From Lachnospiraceae bacterium (GTDB lineage Bacteria; Bacillota; Clostridia; Lachnospirales; Lachnospiraceae), in contig JAJQCL010000039.1 of the NCBI GenBank assembly GCA_021202715.1, forward strand, positions 1 to 12,433: DNA of 12,433 nucleotides, given 5' to 3'. This document shows positions 6,123-12,433 of this stretch, piece by piece; within the stretch, counting starts at the first letter, position 1, and each line of letters starts with the position of its first letter. Both the position numbers and the translations under genes were made by a program. Under the pieces are notes generated by a model. It had not been told where the DNA came from, searched no databases, and worked only from the letters and a program-made list of their open reading frames with translations.

Positions 6123-6659
6123 CTAATAAAAAGCAGCGATTTCCTGCAGTTCCTTGCGAGGGCGGAAGGCAGGCTCGCCCTCACGATATCCCAGAGCGAT
6201 GACTGCGGCGATCTCCTGGCTCTCCGGAATGTCAAAGATCTCCCGAAGTCTGGCAGCATCCCGGATCCCCATGATCAGGGTGTCCAGACCAAGCTCCCGG
6301 GCCTGCAGCACCAGATAAGCACTTTGAAGGCCCAGATCATAGGAGCCCCACTCGTTTCCCAGTTCATTATCCGGTTGCCCCTTGGTGAATCCGGCCTGAT
6401 TTTTCTCGAAGGCCGTGACGATGAGAACCGGGGCGTTGGCGCTGTTTTTCTGATTAAAGGGAGGCAGACAGGCTTTCTTCACCTGTGCTGCTTTCTCCGG
6501 CGTTATCGCCACGTAATAGCGTCCTGTCTGGGAATTCTTCCAGGTGGGAGCAAGCTGCGCGCTGCGCAGAATCTTCTCCACATCTTCCCTGGATACCGTA
6601 CATCCGGCCTGATAACTGCGGACACTGCGCCGTGTCTGTGTCAATTCCTCAAATGTCAT
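6123..6659 (-). CDS. Nitroreductase-family FMN oxidoreductase
   Basis: Cytoplasmic flavoprotein of the nitroreductase fold, normally a homodimer that binds FMN at the interface and reduces nitro compounds, quinones or related substrates with NAD(P)H. The 178-residue length is typical of the shorter subgroup. The N-terminal FMN-phosphate motif RRSVRSY (10-16) is clear, followed by ILRSAQLAPTWKNSQ (about 30-44), a central helix rich in small and hydrophobic residues (about 106-125, with the LGLDTLIMGI stretch after it), and a closing segment AAVIALGYREGEP (150-162) with a C-terminal arm. AAGGAGG lies 9 bases before the ATG. It has its own promoter (6722-6750) and ends only 21 bases before the metG -35, with no terminator in between. 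The real substrate cannot be told from sequence. Confidence 0.88.
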   Translation of the reverse strand: MTFEELTQTRRSVRSYQAGCTVSREDVEKILRSAQLAPTWKNSQTGRYYVAITPEKAAQVKKACLPPFNQKNSANAPVLIVTAFEKNQAGFTKGQPDNELGNEWGSYDLGLQSAYLVLQARELGLDTLIMGIRDAARLREIFDIPESQEIAAVIALGYREGEPAFRPRKELQEIAAFY

Positions 6660-6721
6660 GATGGAGTTCCTCCTTTTTCATTTTGGCTGGTACCCGTGAA
6701 GCGGGCATGGGGGTTACTTTC

Positions 6722-6750
6722 AATATACTACGTTGAAGGAGCGAAATCAA
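6722..6750 (-). promoter_or_regulatory. Promoter for the nitroreductase gene
   Basis: Minus strand: TTGATT (6750-6745), a 17-base spacer and TATATT (6727-6722). It lies 60-90 bases before the gene and 33 bases past the stop of the YibE/F gene. No terminator hairpin with a T run is seen between them. Confidence 0.55.
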
Positions 6751-6782
6751 GGAAGCTTTGCCGGTGTATCCATATGGGTATA

Positions 6783-7949
6783 TCAGGTGTGTGCTCGTCC
6801 GCGCCCTTTCCCCGTCAGGAAGGTGGTCGCCAGAAAGGCGGTGAGGGGGACGGTGAGGACGACGCCCAGGCTGCCGGAGAGGCCCTGCATGATCTCGATG
6901 CCGATGACGTAGGAATTTAACAGCTGGTTGACGCTGAGGTCGTAGGCATAGTCGATGAGGAGGGTTGAGAGGGCGCTTCCCACGTAGGCCAGGATCAGCG
7001 TGTTGGTCATGGTCCCCATCATGTCGCGCCCGACATGGATGCCCGACAGGAAGAGCTGGCGGGGGGTGAGGGTGGGCGCCTGTTCATGGATCTCCTGGAT
7101 CGTGGAGGCGATGGACATGCCGACGTCCATGACCGCGCCCAGGGAGGAGAGGATGATTCCGGCGAAGAGTAACTGGCCGATGCGGATGTTTGTGTACTGT
7201 CCCACATAATTCAGCGTCTCGATGTCGGAGACATTGTAGCCGGTGATGCCGGCGGCGGCGCCGAAGGTGAGGGCTGAGAGCCCGGCGATGGCGACGCCGA
7301 GGGTGGTGCCGCAGACGGCAGCGGCTGTCTTCTTCGTGAAGCCTCCCAGCAGCCCCAGCGTCACCAGCGTGACCAGCATGGCGACGAGGATGGTCACGCC
7401 GATCGGGGAAGCGCCGCGGTAGATCAGAGGAAAGAGGATGTAGAGGACGCAAAGGAAGGTGAAAGCCAGGCTGGCGATGGCCATGACGCCCCGGCGTCCG
7501 CCGATGAGGCAGACGATGAGAGCGAAGAAGAGGACGAAGCCCAGAATGGCCAGAGAGCGGTCCTGACTGTAGACGGTGACCAGCTGGGAGTCTCCGGAGT
7601 CGCTGAAGATGACGATGACCTTCATGCCGACGGTGCAGTCCGCGCCGAAGAGCGTGCCGCTGGGGCTGTTGGCCTCGAATTCCTCGCCGGTATAGGCGCC
7701 GCTGCGCATGCGCACGACGACGGTCTGGCTGCCGTAGCGGTTGCCGTCTTCCTGTATGTTATCCTGCAGGATCTGCGTCACAGTCGCCTGTTCATAGCTC
7801 TGACCCTCGGTAGAGATTAGAGCCGTCTTCTCAATATGGCTCGCCCATACCGCGGCGGCGACGAAGAGAATCACGCAGATCACTAAGAGGAGAATGTTCT
7901 TTTTCCTGGAATTTAAATAAGAACTGATCGGTGAAGGAGAATGCTTCAT
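6783..7949 (-). CDS. YibE/F-family multi-pass membrane protein
   Basis: A 388-residue integral membrane protein resembling the YibE/F family found in many Firmicutes; its biochemical role is not established. Layout: a short cytoplasmic start, one N-terminal membrane helix (about 18-36), an extracytoplasmic beta-type domain (about 40-130, including VTQILQDNIQEDGNRYGSQT), then about seven further helices (134-150, 154-174, 182-200, 208-230, 257-280, 311-332, 350-376). The family hallmark GAVMDVGMSIASTIQEI (271-287), with an acidic residue within a membrane region, and GRDMMGTMTNTLILA (307-321) are present. The end GKGRGRAHT is basic and presumably cytoplasmic. The ribosome site is weak (GGGG, 9 bases upstream), and I see no good promoter in the 50 bases before the gene, so its expression is unclear; it may depend on read-through past the 8001-8034 hairpin. 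Confidence 0.85.
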   Translation of the reverse strand: MKHSPSPISSYLNSRKKNILLLVICVILFVAAAVWASHIEKTALISTEGQSYEQATVTQILQDNIQEDGNRYGSQTVVVRMRSGAYTGEEFEANSPSGTLFGADCTVGMKVIVIFSDSGDSQLVTVYSQDRSLAILGFVLFFALIVCLIGGRRGVMAIASLAFTFLCVLYILFPLIYRGASPIGVTILVAMLVTLVTLGLLGGFTKKTAAAVCGTTLGVAIAGLSALTFGAAAGITGYNVSDIETLNYVGQYTNIRIGQLLFAGIILSSLGAVMDVGMSIASTIQEIHEQAPTLTPRQLFLSGIHVGRDMMGTMTNTLILAYVGSALSTLLIDYAYDLSVNQLLNSYVIGIEIMQGLSGSLGVVLTVPLTAFLATTFLTGKGRGRAHT

Positions 7950-8000
7950 GATGCTTTACCCCGTATAAAACTGCCGGTTCATGGCACGAACCGCACAGGG

Positions 8001-8034
8001 AAGAAAGAGAAGGGGCCGCCGGGCGGCCCCTCTC
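8001..8034 (-). terminator. Terminator of the metallophosphoesterase gene
   Basis: A GC-rich hairpin: GAGA and GGGGCCGC (8007-8019, one bulged A) pair with GCGGCCCC and TCTC (8023-8034). On the minus strand it is followed by TTTCTT. It lies about 90 bases past the stop of the large secreted enzyme. The bases between hold only a 10-base palindrome, CTCCGCGGAG (8107-8116). A separate small inverted repeat, CGGTTC/GAACCG (7975-7993), lies between this terminator and the YibE/F start. Confidence 0.75.
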
Positions 8035-8122
8035 AGGTCTGTTTGTATCAGTTTTCCGTGGAACATGCTTCCCTGCAGGTGAGTCTTCCCGGCAGAGAGG
8101 CGTTTCTCCGCGGAGGATGCTT

Positions 8123-10708
8123 TTACTTGCAGGTGACGCTCTTCACGCTGCTGTAGGAGCCATAGGTTCTCTTGCCGCTGATGGTCTTGTAGGCGCGGAC
8201 CTTCACGTAGTATTTCTTGCCCTTCGTGAGGTTCTTGATGGTCTTGGAAGTCGTTGTGTTCGACTTGACCAGAACCTTGGTGACGTTCTTTGTGAAGGAT
8301 TTGTTGGTGGCGTAGACGATCTGGTAGCCGCTGGCCTTGGTATCCTTCGTCCAGGTGATCTTGATCTGTTTCGTCTTGGTGGACTTGACAGACACGGTCT
8401 GTTTCTTGGGAACAACGGTCAGGGTGATCGTCTTGGTCGCCTTGCTGTAGGTGGAGGTGGCCGCGGCTGTCACCGTGATCGTGGTCTTGCCGGTGCCCTT
8501 GATGGTGACCTTGCCCTTGCTGCTTACGGTAGCAACGCTGGTCTTGGAGGATTTGTAGGTCAGCTTCCCATTGCCGTTGGTTGTGGCATCCAGCGTGAAG
8601 CTCGAGGCGCCGTACGCTTTCTTATAGGAAGTCGTGGCGGTGATTTTCTGCGTCTTCACGGTGGTCGCTGCCTTGGCGACGGTCACGGTGATCTTCATCG
8701 TGGCCTGGCTGTAGGTGGCGGTCTCCGCGGCTGTCACAGTGATCGTCGCGCTGCCGCTGTCGAGAATCGTGACTTTCCCCTTGGAGGAGACAGTGAGCAC
8801 ATCCTCGTTGGAGGACTCATAGGTCAGCTTGCCGTCGCCATTTGTTTTGGCGTCCAGGGTGAAGGCCGCGTCACCGACGGTCTTGCTGTAGGAGGTCGTA
8901 CCGGTAATCGTCTGCGTCTTCAGAGCCGGGGTCTCAGCCTTGGCGACGGTCACGGTGACGGTCATGCTGGCTTCCTTATAGGAGTCGGTGGCTGCGGCGG
9001 TCACGGTAATCGTGGCGGTGCCTTCGCCGGTGATGGTGACCTTGCCGCTCTTGGAGACAACCGCGACATCCTCGTTGGAGGATTCATAGGTCAGTTTGCC
9101 GTCGCCGGTGGTCTTGGCGTCCAGCGTGAAGGCCGCATCGTCGGTGGTCTTGGTGTAGGTCTTCGTACCGGTGATCGTCTGCTCACCGGGTTCCTCTTCC
9201 TTCACGATCGTATAGGAGGTGGCTCCTTCCAGTACCCGGCCGGTTTCCACATCGTAGGTGGTCATGGTGAAGGTGGTATCCGTCACGTCGATGACCGCAT
9301 AGGTGGGCGTCCAGGTCTGACTGCGCTCGGAGATGTAATCCTGCTGTGAGGCGATCAGGTTATAGAATTTGGAACCGGTGGCGGAGTTGGCTTCCAGGTA
9401 GACGGTTCCCTCGGGGTTGACGACCGTGCCGCCGACCGTGTCGCTCTCGATGGTGTAGCAGAGGTTATCATTTTGATAGCTCTCATCACTTGAGGAACCG
9501 GAGGTGTAGGTTGAGTGCTCCTGGCCGTCGCTGGAGAGCTGATAGGTACGGGAGTAGGTGTGATCGTGACCCTGCAGAACGACGTCGATGTCGTACTCAT
9601 CCATGAGGGGTGTCAGCTGGGTTCGCAGTACCATGCCGTCGGAATCGGAGTGGTCATAACCGGAACCGTAGATGTCCTGGTGGAAGACCACCACACGCCA
9701 GGTCGCGTCGGGATTTTCCTTGACAGCCTTCGCAATGACGTTCTCATGTGTCGAGCAGTTGTAGTTGTTGGTATCCAGCACGATGAAGAGGACGCTGCCG
9801 TAGGTATAATAGTAATCTGTTCCGGCAGCCGTCTTTCCGGTCGTGTACTCCGTCTCGGAATCATCGAAGGAGTTGGGGTTGTTGAAGTGCAGCGAATACT
9901 GGATGGAACTGGAGTCATGGTTGCCAATCGTGGTGGCGACCGGCAGAGAGGACAGAGCCTCCGCGCTCAGATAGCCCGCGTATTCCGTCTCACTGTTGCC
10001 GTAGTTCACCTGATCACCGGCGGAGACCATGAAGCTCACCTCGCTGTGCGCCGACAGTGCCTCGTTCAGTGTCTCATTCCAGTTATAAGAATCATTGCGG
10101 GCGGCCAGATTGGCGGTTTCGTCCTCCACATTTGCGGTGGTGTTTGTGGCGTTCATTTTATCGCCCTCGGTGCTTGTCTGTCCCTTGGAAGCGCCGATCT
10201 GAGGATCGCCGACATACAGGAAGGAGAATTCGGAGAAGGACTTGGTGCTGTACTCTTCGACGTCCTGCCATTTGCCATTCTGATAGACCTGGTAATAATA
10301 CTGCGTGTTTTCCTTCAGACCGGTGACCGTGACCTTGTTGCTGTAGTAGCCGGCCATACTGTCGTCGGTGAGTTCCTCAACACTGGTCTGCTCGCCGGAA
10401 AAACCGGTGTAGGTCTTCATGGTCTCGCTGGTGGAGATACGTACCTGGGGCGTTTCTTTGGTATGGGAGTACCAGGCGAAGTTCAGCTGTGTCTCGTCTT
10501 CACCGGGGGTCAGGGAGACCTGCTCGTAATCATTGCTGATCGTCGACCATGCTGTCTTCCAGGCCGTCCAGGCGCTGGACTCCGTGGAAGCGTCGTTCCA
10601 GTGTTCCGTCGCCGCATAGGTGGTGACGGGCGCCGCACTCACTGTCAGGCCAAAGATCATGGCCGTTGACAGCAGCCCGGCGGTTGCCTTCGTGAGATTC
10701 TTTCTCAT
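8123..10708 (-). CDS. Secreted metallophosphoesterase (purple acid phosphatase-like) with Ig repeats
   Basis: Exported phosphatase-type enzyme, 861 residues from the ATG at 10708 (numbering below adds two, from an ATG at 10714). A signal peptide (1-35) is followed by a purple-acid-phosphatase-type N-terminal beta domain (about 60-160) and a calcineurin-type metallophosphoesterase core with every metal-binding motif: GDPQ (Asp170), GDQV (Asp234), GNHD (Asn265, His266), VVFHQD (His345) and GHDH (His383, His385). True purple enzymes have GDxxY; here the tyrosine is one residue later (GDQVNY), so the purple iron-tyrosine site is uncertain. Then come three Ig-like repeats (512-768) and a fibronectin III-like C-terminus (770-863) with about 22 lysines and one aspartate. 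There is no LPXTG signal. AGAGGGA lies 8 bases before the ATG at 10708 and only 2 before 10714, favouring the former. The substrate is not predictable. Confidence 0.9.
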   Translation of the reverse strand: MRKNLTKATAGLLSTAMIFGLTVSAAPVTTYAATEHWNDASTESSAWTAWKTAWSTISNDYEQVSLTPGEDETQLNFAWYSHTKETPQVRISTSETMKTYTGFSGEQTSVEELTDDSMAGYYSNKVTVTGLKENTQYYYQVYQNGKWQDVEEYSTKSFSEFSFLYVGDPQIGASKGQTSTEGDKMNATNTTANVEDETANLAARNDSYNWNETLNEALSAHSEVSFMVSAGDQVNYGNSETEYAGYLSAEALSSLPVATTIGNHDSSSIQYSLHFNNPNSFDDSETEYTTGKTAAGTDYYYTYGSVLFIVLDTNNYNCSTHENVIAKAVKENPDATWRVVVFHQDIYGSGYDHSDSDGMVLRTQLTPLMDEYDIDVVLQGHDHTYSRTYQLSSDGQEHSTYTSGSSSDESYQNDNLCYTIESDTVGGTVVNPEGTVYLEANSATGSKFYNLIASQQDYISERSQTWTPTYAVIDVTDTTFTMTTYDVETGRVLEGATSYTIVKEEEPGEQTITGTKTYTKTTDDAAFTLDAKTTGDGKLTYESSNEDVAVVSKSGKVTITGEGTATITVTAAATDSYKEASMTVTVTVAKAETPALKTQTITGTTSYSKTVGDAAFTLDAKTNGDGKLTYESSNEDVLTVSSKGKVTILDSGSATITVTAAETATYSQATMKITVTVAKAATTVKTQKITATTSYKKAYGASSFTLDATTNGNGKLTYKSSKTSVATVSSKGKVTIKGTGKTTITVTAAATSTYSKATKTITLTVVPKKQTVSVKSTKTKQIKITWTKDTKASGYQIVYATNKSFTKNVTKVLVKSNTTTSKTIKNLTKGKKYYVKVRAYKTISGKRTYGSYSSVKSVTCK
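8408..9181 (-). repeat. Three tandem Ig-like domain repeats within the metallophosphoesterase
   Basis: Three protein repeats of about 81 residues (residues 512-592, 601-681, 689-769; coding 9181-8939, 8914-8672, 8650-8408), separated by 7-8 residue linkers. Shared landmarks are Q(T/K)IT, FTLDA, GKLTY, SSKGKVTI and TITVTAA. They resemble bacterial Ig-like (BIG) domains of surface proteins and probably space the enzyme from the cell or bind the wall. Acidic residues drop from about 10 in the first repeat to 8 in the second and 1 in the third. Confidence 0.9.
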
Positions 10709-10801
10709 TTTCATATTCCCTCTTTTCCAGGCGCTCTGCGCCCTGTTATGAAGCTGGTACGCGCCCGGGGAGAACTGCTTCTCACCGCGACGCGTATCAT
10801 T

Positions 10802-10840
10802 CTGTTGGAAACAGTCTCAATTATAGAGCCCTGTTGGAAA
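10802..10840 (-). promoter_or_regulatory. Candidate promoter of the metallophosphoesterase with flanking direct repeats
   Basis: Minus strand TATAAT (10825-10820) is a perfect -10, about 110 bases before the start codon, but no convincing -35 lies 16-18 bases upstream. The -10 is flanked by two exact copies of TTTCCAACAG (10840-10831 and 10811-10802), 29 bases apart, a possible regulator site. The whole 10715-11033 gap is a divergent control region: this promoter on one side, the htrA promoter on the other, no gene between. Confidence 0.45.
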
Positions 10841-10921
10841 GGAAATATCATGGGGAGGTAAAACCTGGGTAAATTTGAAGAAAGTGTGAAAAGAACAGAA
10901 AACACAAAAAAGAATGCCCGT

Positions 10922-10953
10922 TTTAAGTTCGCTTAAAGTTTCGCCTGTATACT
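10922..10953 (+). promoter_or_regulatory. htrA promoter with CiaR-box-like direct repeat
   Basis: The -10 TATACT (10948-10953) has no good -35 at the right distance. Instead, TTTAAG (10922-10927), five bases, and TTAAAG (10933-10938) lie across the -35 position, ending 9 bases before the -10. This layout fits activation by an OmpR-type response regulator. The flanking bases extend the repeat: TTAAGTTCGC then TTAAAGTTTCGC. In the ~80-base leader, ATCCTCA/TGAGGAT (10960-10966 with 10984-10990) can pair. Confidence 0.6.
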
Positions 10954-11033
10954 GTAGCCATCCTCAGAGAAGGATATTAAAAATGAGGATTGACGTTTAG
11001 ACGGCGGCGGAACGCGCCGGGAAAGGAGCTTTT

Positions 11034-12077
11034 ATGTATAACGAATATGATAACGAGAGGATGAAAAACAGCGGATTTCAGCAGGAAAATGAGATCCTGC
11101 CGGTGGAGACGATAGACGCAGCGAGAAGGCGAACGGGTCATTCGCGCCGACCGCGCCGCGCTCCCTGGTGGAAGAGGGCGCTTTCTCTGGTGCTCTGCGG
11201 CGCGCTTTTCGGCGGTGCGGCGGGCGGCGCTTTTTACGGGATGAGCGCGGTGCTGGGAGATTCCGCTTCCACAGCTTCGAATACGGTGCAGAGCACGTCT
11301 GCCACGATCACGACGCTCTCCACTTCGACAGCGTCGGACAGCAGTCTTGACGTATCCGATGTAGCGGCGCTGGGCCTCACTTCGGTGGTCTCAGTCACCA
11401 ACGTGTCGGTGCAGGAGGTGGAAAATTATTTCGGCATGTTCGGGCGGAATGGCCAGGGGCAGAGTCAGCTGGAGGAGACGACCAGCTGCGGCTCGGGGGT
11501 CATCATTTATCAGTCGGAGACAGACCTGTATATGGTGACAAACTACCATGTGGTGGAGGATGCCACGACGCTGTCGGTGACGTTTGTGGATGATGAGACC
11601 TATGAAGCGGAGCTGTGCGGGTACGATGAGGACGTGGACATCGCGGTGATCAGCGTGTCCCTCTCAGAGTTGTCCTCCGATACCCTGGCGGAGATCTCCG
11701 TGGTGGCCATCGGTGATTCGGATGAGCTGGTTGTGGGCGAACAGGTCGTCGCCATCGGCAACGCGCTGGGCTACGGGCAGTCAGTGACGACGGGCATTGT
11801 CAGCGCGGTTGACTGCACGATCAGCAGCGACAGTGAGTCATCGGAAAATGAAGCCTCGCAGACGATGAACTATACGTCGGAGGAGAGTACCGTCAACACC
11901 TATATTCAGACGGATGCGGCCATCAACCCCGGCAACAGCGGCGGCGCCCTGTTAAATATGGAAGGAGAGCTGATCGGTATCAACACGGCGAAGATCTCTT
12001 CCACGGATGTGGAGGGCATGGGGTATGCCATCCCAATCTCTGAGGTGCTCACGCTCATTGAATCCATGATCGAGTAA
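11034..12077 (+). CDS. htrA: Membrane-anchored HtrA/DegP-type serine protease lacking a PDZ domain
   Basis: Trypsin-like S1C protease expected to degrade misfolded proteins outside the membrane. A basic cytoplasmic N-terminus (1-48, with RRRTGHSRRPRR) is followed by one membrane helix (about 49-74), a Ser/Thr-rich linker (76-106) and the protease domain. The catalytic triad is complete: His172 in TNYHVV, Asp202 in VDIAV, Ser302 in NPGNSGG. The chain stops at residue 347, just after the protease-domain strand YAIPI, so the usual one or two PDZ domains are missing. No PDZ-like coding follows; the next 100 bases hold a hairpin and another gene, so this is not a recent frameshift. A Ser/Glu-rich insert (about 264-287) precedes the active-site serine. 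AAAGGAG lies 5 bases before the ATG. Confidence 0.93.
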   Translation: MYNEYDNERMKNSGFQQENEILPVETIDAARRRTGHSRRPRRAPWWKRALSLVLCGALFGGAAGGAFYGMSAVLGDSASTASNTVQSTSATITTLSTSTASDSSLDVSDVAALGLTSVVSVTNVSVQEVENYFGMFGRNGQGQSQLEETTSCGSGVIIYQSETDLYMVTNYHVVEDATTLSVTFVDDETYEAELCGYDEDVDIAVISVSLSELSSDTLAEISVVAIGDSDELVVGEQVVAIGNALGYGQSVTTGIVSAVDCTISSDSESSENEASQTMNYTSEESTVNTYIQTDAAINPGNSGGALLNMEGELIGINTAKISSTDVEGMGYAIPISEVLTLIESMIE

Positions 12078-12083
12078 GGAGAT

Positions 12084-12134
12084 GCCGCGGATTTCCGAGA
12101 AATCTGTCCCGGGAAACCGCGGCGGTTTGATTAT
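12084..12134 (+). terminator. Hairpin after htrA, weak terminator
   Basis: GCCGCGG (12084-12090) pairs perfectly with CCGCGGC (12117-12123), and the inner TTTCC/GGGAAA pairing extends it across a one-base bulge. The tail GGTTTGATT is only partly T-rich, so some read-through into the next gene is likely. Confidence 0.55.
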
Positions 12135-12170
12135 ATCCGATCTGAAATGCCGTGAAGGAGGAAATTGTTC

Positions 12171-12433
12171 TTGGAACTGGAGGAATACTACGGTGAGGTA
12201 CTGCCGATCCTGCGGGAGGCGGAGCAGACAGTATGGAACATCGTGAAGGCCTGCCCGGCGCAGGAGTCGGTCGGCGGCGTCCAGCCCGTGATCTACTGCA
12301 AGTCCCGGATCAAGAAACCGGAAAGCATGATACGCAAGCTGGCCTCCCGGGGACTTCCCACGGATGCAGGGACGGCCCTGCGGGAGATGCACGACGCCGG
12401 GGGGATGCGGGTGGTGTGTTCCTTCGTGGATGA
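12171..12433 (+). CDS. RelA/SpoT-domain (p)ppGpp synthetase, small alarmone synthetase type (partial, 5' end)
   Basis: The first 87 codons are present; the gene runs off the window. The residues SRIKKPESMIRKLASRG (about 44-60) and DAGGMRVVCSFVD (75-87) match the start of the RelA_SpoT synthetase domain (family forms SRIKxPES and DxAGxRVxC), which transfers pyrophosphate from ATP to GTP or GDP. The domain begins within 45 residues of the start and no hydrolase domain precedes it, so a small, synthetase-only enzyme such as the YjbM/RelQ group is likely. The start is TTG at 12171, 9 bases after AAGGAGG (12155-12161); an in-frame TTG at 12165 is too close, and no ATG is available in this frame. 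I see no promoter in the 47 bases after the htrA hairpin, so it may be expressed with htrA. Confidence 0.82.
   Translation, partial: MELEEYYGEVLPILREAEQTVWNIVKACPAQESVGGVQPVIYCKSRIKKPESMIRKLASRGLPTDAGTALREMHDAGGMRVVCSFVD

Noticed and set aside
6770..6790. Near-palindrome around CCATATGG as a terminator for the YibE/F gene
   Set aside because: No loop and no T run follows on the minus strand, so it is not a convincing terminator.
8408..9181. Regular repeats considered as a CRISPR or minisatellite array
   Set aside because: The period of about 260 bases is in frame and the conservation is at protein level: these are Ig-like domains.
8117..9349. Long plus-strand open frame (410 codons) opposite the Ig repeats
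   Set aside because: Gly/Arg-rich shadow of the repetitive minus-strand gene; no ribosome site, no recognisable domain.
9515..10669. Plus-strand open frame (384 codons) opposite the phosphatase core
   Set aside because: Antisense shadow of a clearly conserved enzyme frame.
10922..10937. TTTAAG-TTCG-CTTAAA read as an RNA hairpin with a UUCG loop
   Set aside because: It lies upstream of the -10 and so would not be transcribed from this promoter; the direct-repeat reading explains it better.

Overview
The window looks like chromosomal DNA from a fairly GC-rich Firmicute, most likely a gut-type Clostridia of the Lachnospiraceae kind. This is inferred from strong AGGAGG-type ribosome sites, near-consensus sigma-A promoters, a lipobox protein beside a lipoprotein signal peptidase, a YibE/F membrane protein, and a secreted enzyme with bacterial Ig repeats and a Lys/Thr-rich fibronectin-like tail. 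No mobile element, CRISPR array, tRNA or rRNA was seen.

Left part (1-3870). A promoter (54-82) drives ahcY, S-adenosylhomocysteine hydrolase. It converges on and overlaps by 12 bases a small, divergent lipoprotein signal peptidase (lspA, minus strand). Facing away from lspA, across a shared promoter region, is a very acidic lipoprotein with a trigger-factor/FKBP-like fold, whose predicted signal peptide is the kind of substrate LspA cleaves. Its terminator is shared with a previously easy-to-miss 38-residue membrane peptide gene on the minus strand (3547-3663), which has its own near-consensus promoter.

Middle part (3800-8035, all minus). metG (methionyl-tRNA synthetase) has a consensus promoter and a ~155-base leader containing a strong terminator-like hairpin without T-box signatures. 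Upstream of it lie a nitroreductase-family flavoprotein and a YibE/F multi-pass membrane protein.

Right part (8000-12433). A large exported metallophosphoesterase with three Ig-like repeats (minus) is divergent from an HtrA/DegP-type membrane-anchored serine protease that has a full catalytic triad but no PDZ domain. The htrA promoter carries TTTAAG-N5-TTAAAG, which closely resembles the CiaR box known to control htrA in streptococci. Downstream, a gene with a TTG start encodes the first 87 residues of a RelA/SpoT-type (p)ppGpp synthetase and is cut by the window end.

Taken together, several genes concern proteins outside the membrane: lipoprotein maturation (LspA), extracytoplasmic folding (trigger-factor-like lipoprotein), proteolysis (HtrA), a secreted phosphatase and small or large membrane proteins. 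The rest is core metabolism (AhcY, MetG) and alarmone signalling. That they form one regulated programme is only an inference; each appears to have its own promoter or none that I can identify.
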